A stretch of 64,000 nucleotides of DNA from JBIKWM01 sp044356305 (lineage in GTDB: Bacteria; Bacteroidota; Bacteroidia; UBA10329): the NCBI GenBank assembly GCA_044356305.1, contig JBIKWM010000011.1, positions 26,865-90,864 of the forward strand, given 5' to 3'. The notes beneath the pieces are model-generated. The model ran no database searches, was not told where the DNA came from, and worked only from the letters and a program-made list of their open reading frames with translations. Below, piece after piece: positions 1 through 7,840 of this stretch (positions within the stretch are counted from its first letter, which is position 1; every line of letters begins with the position of its first letter). A program made the translations under genes and the position numbers.

Positions 1-323
1 AATATGCCCGGGCCAAAGTGTTTGTGGCGCCCATGCAGATAGGCACCGGGCTACAGAACAAGCTGCTTGAAGCCATGAGCATGGCCATACCATGTGTCAC
101 CACCCCTTTGGCCAACAATGCCATAGGAGCTGTGGCCGATAAGGAGGTGATCCTTGCCGAGCGACCGAAGGAGCTTGCCCAAGCCACAGTAGAGATGCTG
201 ACCGACACCGCACGTGCCCACCAGATCGGGGTGGCCGGCATGGAGATGGTGCGCGCCCGATACAGTTGGGAGGCCGCCACCCTTCCGCTGGAAGATCTGC
301 TGGTAGCGGTGGCCGCGAGTTGA
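1..323 (+). CDS. Glycosyltransferase (GT-B, group 1), C-terminal end only
   Basis: The reading frame is open to the left edge of the window (first full codon at 3) and stops at 321-323, so only about 107 C-terminal residues are visible. They match the end of a GT4-type glycosyltransferase: the segment around GTGLQNKLLEAMSM, followed by IPCVTT, is the family's nucleotide-sugar-binding stretch with the conserved Glu of the E-x7-E motif. It is followed by the usual acidic helix and a terminal ARYSWE segment. Such enzymes transfer a sugar from a nucleotide donor during cell-surface polysaccharide synthesis. Donor and acceptor cannot be told from this fragment. Confidence 0.8.
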   Translation, partial: YARAKVFVAPMQIGTGLQNKLLEAMSMAIPCVTTPLANNAIGAVADKEVILAERPKELAQATVEMLTDTARAHQIGVAGMEMVRARYSWEAATLPLEDLLVAVAAS

Positions 324-328
324 CCCGA

Positions 329-336
329 TACCTTTG
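329..336 (+). promoter_or_regulatory. -7 promoter element TACCTTTG
   Basis: This is an exact match to the Bacteroidota -7 consensus TAnnTTTG. It ends only four bases before the ATG at 341, so a transcript started here would have almost no leader. No convincing -33 TTTG/TTG partner is seen. Confidence 0.45.
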
Positions 337-340
337 CCGC

Positions 341-916
341 ATGCTGCGCCAGTGCATCGTCCTCTCTTTAATTCTCGGACCGATATGGGCCATGGCCCAA
401 CCAGTGATGGAAGGATACTCGGTCTATTCCATTGACCGCAATACCCGTGTGAGTGTGCGCACCCGGCAGAACAGGACATTCGTCATAGACAAGCATGGGG
501 ACACCACCTGCGTGATCCCGGTTGCGCTGAAAGGAAGTGTGGCCGTATCGAAAGACGGTCGCACCATAGCTGAATGGGTGGCTGAAGGCGACACCGCACG
601 GCTGCGCAGGCCCCGCCTCACCTTTTACCGCCAATGCAAGGAGGCACTGGTCACCTATACCGACCCATCCATTGCCAATGAAATGGCCCGCTGGGGCGGC
701 AAGGGGTTCCTGCGCAACGACAGCCTCTATCATCAAATGGCGAAAAATCCATTTTTCCTGGATGGTGAAAAGCTCTTTTTGGGAATGGAGGACGGCACCA
801 TGGCCGTGTTCGACATGAAAAACCTGCAGGTGGTGTTTGCCGGATCGGGGGCCAATCATTTCAAACAGAACTATTTCTCCATCCCTGCACGGCCGCATTC
901 TGAGCCCAGACCGTGA
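341..916 (+). CDS. Secreted protein of unknown function
   Basis: A 191-residue protein I do not recognise. The first 20 residues form a signal peptide (MLRQ, hydrophobic core, cleavage near WAMAQ). The frame is open further upstream to 266, but the signal peptide and the TACCTTTG element at 329-336 favour the ATG at 341. The mature part is rich in charged and Thr residues and has no evident membrane segment, lipobox or T9SS C-terminal domain, so a periplasmic location is the inference. It starts 17 bases after the glycosyltransferase stop but may have its own promoter. Confidence 0.65.
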   Translation: MLRQCIVLSLILGPIWAMAQPVMEGYSVYSIDRNTRVSVRTRQNRTFVIDKHGDTTCVIPVALKGSVAVSKDGRTIAEWVAEGDTARLRRPRLTFYRQCKEALVTYTDPSIANEMARWGGKGFLRNDSLYHQMAKNPFFLDGEKLFLGMEDGTMAVFDMKNLQVVFAGSGANHFKQNYFSIPARPHSEPRP

Positions 917-1058
917 AGGGTGCCACGGACGGGGATCAGCATCCCTGTCTGTAGGTGCAAGATCTATCGAGGTGTGTTGATAGTGGTCTGATGACGCTAT
1001 GCCCTGTAGTGATGCACGCAGGTGGCTCCCAGCATTTATAAGTTACTTCGCGGCCACA

Positions 1059-2372
1059 ATGAGGGCCCGTAGCGCAAAAAAGAACAAGATAAATGTGGTG
1101 ACACTCGGATGCTCGAAGAACATCTTCGACAGCGAGGTGCTGATGGGCCAGTTGCAGGCCAATGGCATGGAGGCCACACACGAGAGCGAGCAGGACGATG
1201 CCCGTGTGGTGGTGATCAACACGTGCGGGTTCATCGACAACGCCAAGCAGGAGAGCATCGATACCATTCTGCGCTTTGCCGAGGCCAAGAAACAGGGCCA
1301 TGTGGAAAAGGTGTTTGTGACCGGATGCCTGTCTGAACGCTACAGGGACGACCTGCGCACCGAGATACCGGACATTGACTCATGGTTCGGCACGCGCGAC
1401 CTTCCGCTGCTGCTAAAGGCCCTCGGAGCCGATTACAGACACGAGCTGGTGGGCGAACGGCTGCTGACCACCCCCACCCACTACGCTTATTTCAAGATCA
1501 GCGAAGGCTGTGACCGGCCGTGTTCATTCTGCGCCATACCGCTCATGCGCGGGGGGCACCGGTCGACCCCCATAGAAGAACTGGTGGCCAACGCCAAGGG
1601 CCTGGCTGCCAAGGGTGTGAAAGAGCTGATGGTGATAGCCCAGGACAGCACCTACTACGGCCTTGACCTCTATGGCAAAAGGCGCCTGGCTGACCTACTC
1701 AAGGCCCTGTGCGAGGTGGACGGCATTGAGTGGATCAGGCTGCACTACGCTTTCCCGGCCGGATTTCCGGAGGATGTGCTGGATGTGATGGCCCGCGAGC
1801 CGAAGATCTGCAAGTACCTCGACATGCCCCTCCAGCACATTGCCGACCCGATCCTGAAAAGCATGCGCAGGGGCACCACCCGCGAAAAGACCGACCGCCT
1901 GATAGCCACCATACGCGAAAAGGTTCCCGGCATTGCGCTGCGCACCACACTCATAGCCGGTTATCCGGGCGAGACCCAGGCCGACTTCAATGAACTGAAA
2001 CAATGGGTGAAGGCCATGCGGTTTGACCGGCTTGGCGTATTCGCCTATTCGCACGAGGAGAACACCCACGCCCACAGCCTAAAGGACAATGTGCCCGCCC
2101 GGACCAAGAAACAACGGGTGGCCGAGGTGATGGAGCTGCAGAGTGCTATTTCGCAGGAACTGAACAGCCAAAAGGTGGGCACCCGCCAGCGGGTACTGAT
2201 AGACCGCAAGGTGGGCGACCACTACATAGGCCGCACCCAGCACGACAGCCCAGAGGTGGACAACGAGGTGCACATAGATGCCGCCAGTGGCTACCTGCGT
2301 GCAGGCGACTTTGCCGATGTGGAGATAACCGGGGCCGATATGTATGACCTGACGGCTATAGTACTGACCTGA
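1059..2372 (+). CDS. rimO: Ribosomal protein S12 methylthiotransferase RimO
   Basis: A 437-residue radical-SAM methylthiotransferase that adds a methylthio group to the conserved Asp of ribosomal protein S12. The N-terminal UPF0004 domain has the three cluster cysteines (TLGCSKN with Cys18, INTCGF, TGCLSERY). The radical-SAM cluster is Cys151-x3-Cys155-x2-Cys158 in SEGCDRPCSFC, and a TRAM domain closes the protein. TLGCSKN and the GGHRSTPIEE-type sequence after the cluster mark RimO rather than MiaB. The frame is open 20 codons further upstream, but the ATG at 1059 gives the family's usual N-terminus (basic residues, then INVVTLGC). Length is normal for the family. Confidence 0.95.
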   Translation: MRARSAKKNKINVVTLGCSKNIFDSEVLMGQLQANGMEATHESEQDDARVVVINTCGFIDNAKQESIDTILRFAEAKKQGHVEKVFVTGCLSERYRDDLRTEIPDIDSWFGTRDLPLLLKALGADYRHELVGERLLTTPTHYAYFKISEGCDRPCSFCAIPLMRGGHRSTPIEELVANAKGLAAKGVKELMVIAQDSTYYGLDLYGKRRLADLLKALCEVDGIEWIRLHYAFPAGFPEDVLDVMAREPKICKYLDMPLQHIADPILKSMRRGTTREKTDRLIATIREKVPGIALRTTLIAGYPGETQADFNELKQWVKAMRFDRLGVFAYSHEENTHAHSLKDNVPARTKKQRVAEVMELQSAISQELNSQKVGTRQRVLIDRKVGDHYIGRTQHDSPEVDNEVHIDAASGYLRAGDFADVEITGADMYDLTAIVLT

Positions 2373-2673
2373 AGAACATCGGTGGTCCTGATGGGAGTGA
2401 TGCCAAGTGCGGCAATTGCTCAGGACCAATCAGTTTTCAATGCGGGATCAGACAGGGAGCCGGTACCAGAGACCCGGGAAGAGGAAGGTATTATGTGCTG
2501 CGCGGGCACAATTCAACGGGATAGAGCTCATTAGAACCATGAGCCTGACGCAGCAGGTCGGGATGTCGGTAATGGGAGATTTCCGCAAAGCGAGATAAGA
2601 GAAAGAGACGATGTGCCAGCATGATACGGGCGATGCCCCTAACAGCAAAGATCCGTTGCCCTACCTTTCGCCC
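2373..2673. other. Intergenic region without a recognisable gene
   Basis: About 300 bases between rimO and the DHFR-like gene. A 63-codon open frame (2407-2598) has no recognisable domain and no start context. I see no tRNA, no strong terminator and no repeat here. Confidence 0.5.
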
Positions 2674-3240
2674 ATGACCAATAAAGACCGAGAGACCGCG
2701 CGCGTCACCTTGCACATGGTGATGAGTGTGGACGGCCTGATAGCCCGGCCCGATAACAGCATTGAGTGGTTCAACAGCTCATCGGAGTTTGCAGAGGGTG
2801 TGCCGGTGCCTGAACTGCCTGATCTGGAGGAAGCGGCCGACTGCTATGTGATGGGATCGCGCACTTACGAGCATGCCAGCCATCTGGCCAAGGAACATGG
2901 CTGGCCCTATGGCGAGGTGCCTACCTACGTGCTGAGTGCCCGGCCCTTGCCTGTAGACCGCGAAAGCGTGAGGCTCTGGCCTGGCGACCTTTTGCAGCTG
3001 ATGCAGGAACTGAAGGGACAGCAATACAGGAATGTGTGGGTGGTAGGAGGGGCCTCGGTGGTGAGTGCATTCCTCCGGGAAGGTCTGGCACATGAACTGA
3101 GGCTGGTGGTACTGCCCATCGTATTGGGACAGGGCCTCCCGTTCTTCTCATCCCTGAACAAGGAATATCCCCTTCAACTGCTGAACTGCACGGCCTACCG
3201 TAACGGCATGATTGAGCTGCGGTATGCCATAGATCAATAA
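2674..3240 (+). CDS. Dihydrofolate reductase family protein (RibD C-terminal-like)
   Basis: A 188-residue protein with the RibD-C/DHFR-like fold. It has a first strand with MVMSVDGLIARPDNSIEWF, a central CYVMGSRTYEH, then VWVVGGASVVSAFLREGL and LRLVVLPIVLGQGLPFF, all typical of the YyaP/YwjB type NAD(P)H-dependent reductases. The substrate is unknown; the family name reflects fold, and true folate reduction is unlikely. The frame extends upstream to 2611, but the ATG at 2674 starts just before the first strand and agrees with family length. It precedes the DUF2200 gene by 17 bases on the same strand and may be co-transcribed. Confidence 0.85.
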   Translation: MTNKDRETARVTLHMVMSVDGLIARPDNSIEWFNSSSEFAEGVPVPELPDLEEAADCYVMGSRTYEHASHLAKEHGWPYGEVPTYVLSARPLPVDRESVRLWPGDLLQLMQELKGQQYRNVWVVGGASVVSAFLREGLAHELRLVVLPIVLGQGLPFFSSLNKEYPLQLLNCTAYRNGMIELRYAIDQ

Positions 3241-3257
3241 CATTTTCAGTTACCCCA

Positions 3258-3605
3258 ATGAACAATGAGAAGGTATTCGCCTACACATTCGCCAGCATAT
3301 ATGCCCTGTATGTGAACAAGGTGGAGCGCAAGGGCCGCACCCGGGCCGAGCTCGATGCGGTGTTGTGCTGGTTGACAGGCCACACGGCACCATCGCTGCA
3401 GGCTGAGATAGACGGCACACACGACCTGCGCACCTTTTTTGCCACCGCACCCCGGTTGCACCCCGACAGTCACCTGATCAAGGGCATGATCTGCGGCTAT
3501 CGCATTGAAGAGATTACCGATCCGCTCATGCAGCGCATCCGTCAGATGGACAAGCTGGTGGACGAGCTGGCCAAAGGAAGGGCTGTGGAGAAGATCATGC
3601 GCTGA
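3258..3605 (+). CDS. DUF2200 family protein
   Basis: A 115-residue cytosolic protein that matches DUF2200 over its whole length. KVFAYTFASIYALYVNKVE, then RKGRTRAELDAVLCWLTG and a C-terminal helix ending DKLVDELAKG are the family's landmarks. No biochemical function is established for the family. It is the last gene of the rightward run and ends 17 bases before the convergent Asp-box gene. Confidence 0.9.
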   Translation: MNNEKVFAYTFASIYALYVNKVERKGRTRAELDAVLCWLTGHTAPSLQAEIDGTHDLRTFFATAPRLHPDSHLIKGMICGYRIEEITDPLMQRIRQMDKLVDELAKGRAVEKIMR

Positions 3606-3622
3606 AAGGCCCAACGGAGGCC

Positions 3623-5116
3623 TCAGGGAGCATGTACCAACCTGAGCGTCCCCTCATTGCAGCGGGCCACGAACATGCCATAAGGAAGTTCTGTAAGGTC
3701 AACGCTCCGAACGGGTCCTTTCAGTTTGAGTCTCAGGGCCCCTTGCAGGTCAAACACCATCAGATTATTCACGGTCCTGCTGAACGACACCATTCCGGAC
3801 GATGGGACGGGCCAAGCCAAAAGGGGCTGAAAAGTGCCGGCATTGCCTACAGCAGTGACCACATTGCGCATGGTGTACCAGATATGTGTGCTGTCGGTGC
3901 CGTGCGGTTTGATGAAGAAATGCACATGGGGGATCCCATCGGGCCCCACCTTGATGTTGTGCAGACCCACTTCGTTGCTGTCGGCATCGGTGATGAACTC
4001 AGGGGTTGAGATGGACGATGCATCGCCACTGATGTGCACCATCTGCAGGTCGGCCCTGCGGTCAGAAGGCCCCTGATAATCGCGCTGATCCTTGTAGCAG
4101 TACCACACCCTGTCGTTGGCGTGGTCGTAGGCAGCCTTGACAAGGTGACTCTGTACGCCTGGCTCTGAGATCATTGCCGGAGAGCCCCAATCGGCCCCCA
4201 GGTCGGTGCTATGCACATACCACACACGGGCGGCAAGGTTGCCACCTGCCTGCGGATACTCGTGGTATGCCACATGGATATGGCCGTTGCGGTCAATCAC
4301 CACACCCGGGTCGCTCTGCATGCCCGGCCCGCCAGCAACGGTAAATGGCTGGCCCCAGGTGGCCCCTCCATCGGTGGTAACGGCCATTTGCACATCCCAG
4401 TCCTGCACAAACTGGGTGGTGACCCCGATGCTGTCGCGCCATGCTATGGCCAGGGTGTCGCCATCGGCCCCGGCAAAGTCCCCGCTCGGAAATGCCGAGT
4501 GCCTGCCGTCATCGGCACTGAGCATCTGCTGCGGCTGCCATGTCAGTCCACCGTCAAGGCTGCGGGCATAGACCGTTTCGGCCGTCTGGGCCGTCTGCGC
4601 ATCGCCTTCGTGCCAATAGGCATGCACGCGTCCGCTGCGATCGGTGCTGACCTGACAGAATCCGAACTTGTCCTTAACCGTTTGCCCGATACGGAGCGTG
4701 TCGGACCACACCAGGTCCTGGGCATCGGCCCATACGTGATACACGGCCTTCTTTACCCGCGAGGCCCATATGACATGCAACCGGTCATCGGTGCCGATGT
4801 CCATGCTCGGCAAGGTGTTGGAAGGGGTCTGTTCCATCACATCAAACAATGTGGGAGGGGGCGAGACCCAACTCAGACCATTGTCGGCACTGCCTACGAT
4901 CGAGCGCCTTTCGAGATTACCCTGACTCTCGGTGTACAGGATGAGCACCCTACCATCGGCTGTGACAGCCATGTTGTTGGCCACGGCCCCATTGGTAAAC
5001 GCACCCGGGTCGGACTGCGATACCGGCAGCGGTGGATGCAACCAATCGGGATGGGTGCCATGCAATTGGGCATTGGCCGCCATGGGCACTATGAGCATCA
5101 GGTAGATGATACGCAT
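3623..5116 (-). CDS. Secreted Asp-box (BNR) propeller protein, probable T9SS cargo
   Basis: A 497-residue exported protein. Residues 1-17 are a signal peptide (MRIIYLMLIVPMAANAQ). At least four Asp-box motifs of the S-x-D-x-G-x-S/T-W type (SADNGLSW, SLDGGLTW, TTDGGATW, STDLGADW) are spaced as in a sialidase-type beta-propeller. The last 75 residues resemble a degenerate type A sorting domain (WPVPSSGMVSF ... VDLTELPYGMFVARC). The catalytic arginines of true sialidases are not evident, so I name the fold only. The frame opens 6 codons upstream at a GTG, but the ATG at 5116 starts the signal peptide. Confidence 0.75.
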   Translation of the reverse strand: MRIIYLMLIVPMAANAQLHGTHPDWLHPPLPVSQSDPGAFTNGAVANNMAVTADGRVLILYTESQGNLERRSIVGSADNGLSWVSPPPTLFDVMEQTPSNTLPSMDIGTDDRLHVIWASRVKKAVYHVWADAQDLVWSDTLRIGQTVKDKFGFCQVSTDRSGRVHAYWHEGDAQTAQTAETVYARSLDGGLTWQPQQMLSADDGRHSAFPSGDFAGADGDTLAIAWRDSIGVTTQFVQDWDVQMAVTTDGGATWGQPFTVAGGPGMQSDPGVVIDRNGHIHVAYHEYPQAGGNLAARVWYVHSTDLGADWGSPAMISEPGVQSHLVKAAYDHANDRVWYCYKDQRDYQGPSDRRADLQMVHISGDASSISTPEFITDADSNEVGLHNIKVGPDGIPHVHFFIKPHGTDSTHIWYTMRNVVTAVGNAGTFQPLLAWPVPSSGMVSFSRTVNNLMVFDLQGALRLKLKGPVRSVDLTELPYGMFVARCNEGTLRLVHAP

Positions 5117-5295
5117 GAACAGGGCTTTGGGCACTTTGACGACAGACAGGGCCTTAAGGTTTAACCCACTGGGCCATGTTCACAGTTATTGATCAGGTAC
5201 TTACACTTGTTACGGCAAATTGGGCCAATGATGGCGAATGACCATTTTTGCACTGCTCATACATGGCTCATTCATTCACATTGAAACAAGAAAAG

Positions 5296-7116
5296 ATGAG
5301 ATTCCTCAACCTGTCTGCAGCCGTGGTTGCGGCACTCCTCACCGCCCCTGTGGGCTCATCGGCCCAGATAGCTTTGTACGGGGCCAACCAGTCGAACGTG
5401 GGGGCTGCGGATAACCATGGCGGCATATTCCGCTATGTGCCCAATACCGACACCTACACCGCGCCCTACCTGGGCAACACGGCAGACGGGAACGAGATAA
5501 CCGGCATGGTGCAGGTGGGCGACCTGGTGTATGGCACCACCGGATATGAAGGGGCCAACGGACATGGCACCGTGTTCAGTTTCGACCTGGCCACCGAGAC
5601 CTTCACCAAACTGGCCGACTTTGACAGCATCAACGGCAAATACCCCATCGATGACATGGTGCCCGCCCCCAACGGCAAGCTGTATGGCGTAACAACGTAT
5701 GGTGGCACACTGGACCAAGGGGTGCTGTTCTCGTTTGACCCGGCCACCAACACCATCACCAAACTGATCGATTTTGAGACCGGCCCCTACTCGCAGCCCA
5801 TGGGCGGCATGATCATGGGCAGCAACGGAAACCTTTACGGGGTGGTGAGTTTCTATTACGGAGGCATTTTTGAGTATGTGATAGCCACCAACACGCTGAC
5901 GTACATCCTCGACTTCCCCACCACCAATGGCGGGCGTGTGCCCTTTGCCAAACTCACCGAGGTGCAGGATTCGGTGTTTTACGGATCGACCCGCTACGGG
6001 GGATCAGGTACCGCGCAGGAGGGCACCCTGTTCCGTTACGACCAGCGCGATGACTCGTTCACCACCGTCAAGTTCTTTCAGGGCGGCACAGATGGCAGCT
6101 GGCCGCAGAACGGTTTTGTGCACGTTGGCGACAACCTCTACGGTTTCACCTACAAAGGGGGCGATTTCACGTACGGCACCTTTTTCAGCTACGATTTGGT
6201 GCAGGAGCAGTTCACCCAACTGGTAGACCTCGACTATCCCGTGGGTGCCTACCCCGAGAACCGGCCCATACTCGGGTCAGACGGCAAGATCTACAGCGCC
6301 ACCACCACCGGTGGCAATCTGGGGCGTGGCAGCATTGTGCGCTACGACATGGCCACAGGTGCCATGACCAACCTCTACACCATGTTCGGTGGCGAGGGCA
6401 CCTACCCGCTCAACGGGCTGATTGAGGCCTGCATCACCCCACCGCCCACCGGCACCGCCACCGCGACCCTGTGCGAGGGCGCCACTGTGGCCGACCTCGA
6501 TGCCAACGGCACACAGATAAAGTGGTATGCCACGGCCAATTCAACCACCCAGCTATCGGCCGGCACCGCGCTTAGCTCGGGCACCTACTACGCCACCCAG
6601 ACCGTGCAGTGCCCCAGTGCCCAGCGGCTGGCTGTGAACGTCACTATACAGAGCCCCCCCGATGTGGGCGTGACCCTCACGGGCCAGACCATCACCGCAG
6701 ATCAGGCCGGGGCACAGTACCAGTGGATAAACTGCGCCACCAACGCCAACATAGCCGGGGCCACATCGCAGGCATACACCGCCACGGCCAACGGGCAGTA
6801 TAAGGTGCGCATCACCCTGGGGCCGTGTGTGGCCACGAGCACCTGCACCACCATTGACGATGTGGGCATCAACGACCTCGACATGGGCACCGTGGCCATC
6901 TACCCCAACCCCACACGGGGCGATGTAACGGTGGAATCGACCACCCCGCTCAGCCGCATCGACCTGATGGACCACACGGGCCGGGTGCTGCGCTCGCACC
7001 CTACCGGCACCCTGCGCACCGTGGTGCCCATGGCCGATGTGGCCGCGGGCACCTACCTGCTGCGCCTTGTGGATGCCGATGGGCGCACAGGCCACCGCAG
7101 CGTGCTGAAGGATTGA
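5296..7116 (+). CDS. T9SS cargo with GloVer tandem repeats and an Ig-like domain
   Basis: A 606-residue secreted protein. A signal peptide (residues 1-24, ending GSSAQ) is followed by about eight repeats of the GloVer type, seen as GDLVYGTTGYEG, NGKLYGVTTYGG and NGNLYGVVSFYYGG, alternating with GxxFSFDxATxTxTKLxDF. This is a predicted propeller-like surface domain. From about residue 395 comes an Ig-like domain of the Bacteroidota CHU/Ig_7 kind (ATLCEGATVADL ... IKWYATANS), a second Ig-like stretch, and a clear type A sorting domain (IYPNPTRGDVTVE ... GTYLLRLVDADG). The ATG at 5296 begins the signal peptide. Three REP palindromes lie directly downstream. Confidence 0.85.
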   Translation: MRFLNLSAAVVAALLTAPVGSSAQIALYGANQSNVGAADNHGGIFRYVPNTDTYTAPYLGNTADGNEITGMVQVGDLVYGTTGYEGANGHGTVFSFDLATETFTKLADFDSINGKYPIDDMVPAPNGKLYGVTTYGGTLDQGVLFSFDPATNTITKLIDFETGPYSQPMGGMIMGSNGNLYGVVSFYYGGIFEYVIATNTLTYILDFPTTNGGRVPFAKLTEVQDSVFYGSTRYGGSGTAQEGTLFRYDQRDDSFTTVKFFQGGTDGSWPQNGFVHVGDNLYGFTYKGGDFTYGTFFSYDLVQEQFTQLVDLDYPVGAYPENRPILGSDGKIYSATTTGGNLGRGSIVRYDMATGAMTNLYTMFGGEGTYPLNGLIEACITPPPTGTATATLCEGATVADLDANGTQIKWYATANSTTQLSAGTALSSGTYYATQTVQCPSAQRLAVNVTIQSPPDVGVTLTGQTITADQAGAQYQWINCATNANIAGATSQAYTATANGQYKVRITLGPCVATSTCTTIDDVGINDLDMGTVAIYPNPTRGDVTVESTTPLSRIDLMDHTGRVLRSHPTGTLRTVVPMADVAAGTYLLRLVDADGRTGHRSVLKD

Positions 7117-7122
7117 CCGTAC

Positions 7123-7227
7123 AGACGTTGCATGCAACGTCTCATCAGCATGGCAGTACAGACGTTGCATGCAACGTCTCTTCAGCAGGGCAGGAAACAC
7201 ACCGCGAGACGTAGCATGCTACGTCTC
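7123..7227. repeat. Cluster of three REP-like palindromes
   Basis: Two perfect 20-base palindromes AGACGTTGCATGCAACGTCT at 7123-7142 and 7160-7179, and a variant GAGACGTAGCATGCTACG... perfect over 7206-7227. They fill the gap between two genes and belong to the same family as the repeats beside the RAYT gene at 22 kb, so a RAYT-mobilised REP element is the likely identity. Confidence 0.85.
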
Positions 7228-7252
7228 TACAGCAGGACACACACATTGAACC

Positions 7253-7720
7253 ATGGCCATTGCCGATGACCCGGCCCGCGAGATTGTCACCACGCGCCTT
7301 TTGCATGCACCTGTAGCGGAGGTGTTCCGGGCATGGACCGCACCCGAGCACCTGTGCGTGTGGTGGGGCCCGGCCGGGTTCACCAACACCTTCCATGTAT
7401 TCGACCTGCGCGTGGGCGGCCGGTGGAAGTTCACGATGCACGGCCCCGAAAAAGGCCATTACGAGAACGAGGTGGAGTTCACAGCCATCGGGCCGCCCTA
7501 CCACCTGGCATGGAAACGCCTCTCGCAGCCGCTGTTCGGCATCGATGCCACGTTCGAACCCATGGGCGACATGTTGACCCGACTCACCTGGCGGATGATA
7601 TTCGACACAGCCGAGGAATGTGCCAAGTTGCGCCCCTACGTGGTGGAAAAAAACGAGGAGAACATGGACCGGCTTGAGGCGGAACTTGTGCGGATGGCGG
7701 AGCTTCTAAGGAATAGTTGA
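7253..7720 (+). CDS. AHSA1/SRPBCC domain protein
   Basis: A 155-residue cytosolic protein of the activator-of-Hsp90-ATPase-1-like / START (SRPBCC) superfamily. It has the family's opening TTRLLHAPVAEVFRAWTAPEHLCVWWGP, the central DLRVGGRWKFTMHGP and a late strand with LTRLTWRMIFD, then a C-terminal helix. Members bind small hydrophobic ligands or act as stress-related accessory proteins; the ligand here is unknown. The gene stands alone between REP repeats and the next cargo gene. Confidence 0.9.
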   Translation: MAIADDPAREIVTTRLLHAPVAEVFRAWTAPEHLCVWWGPAGFTNTFHVFDLRVGGRWKFTMHGPEKGHYENEVEFTAIGPPYHLAWKRLSQPLFGIDATFEPMGDMLTRLTWRMIFDTAEECAKLRPYVVEKNEENMDRLEAELVRMAELLRNS

Positions 7721-7802
7721 GGGGCGGGGGCAAAGCCCGAACTTTTCAATACCTTGGCACCTACCTAAACACCCAAACACCCCATACAATGAAAACCATC
7801 TG

Positions 7803-7811
7803 CCCCCCCCC
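7803..7811 (+). repeat. Poly-C tract (9 C) in the leader of the S74 surface protein
   Basis: An ATG at 7789 reads MKTICPP, then the 9-C run throws the frame into an early stop. With eight C the same start would read through LVLLLTIAIIMLGEMRAVGQ, a good signal peptide, into the long frame at 7841. The tract therefore decides whether the protein is exported. Sequencing error at a homopolymer is the main alternative to phase variation. Confidence 0.75.
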
Positions 7812-7840
7812 TTGTCCTTTTACTGACCATTGCCATCATC

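Noticed and set aside
2407..2598. 63-codon open frame between rimO and the DHFR-like gene
   Set aside because: No domain, no start signal and no promoter element; kept only as intergenic sequence.
4211..5164. 317-codon open frame on the plus strand
   Set aside because: Antisense shadow of the Asp-box protein, with no recognisable domain.
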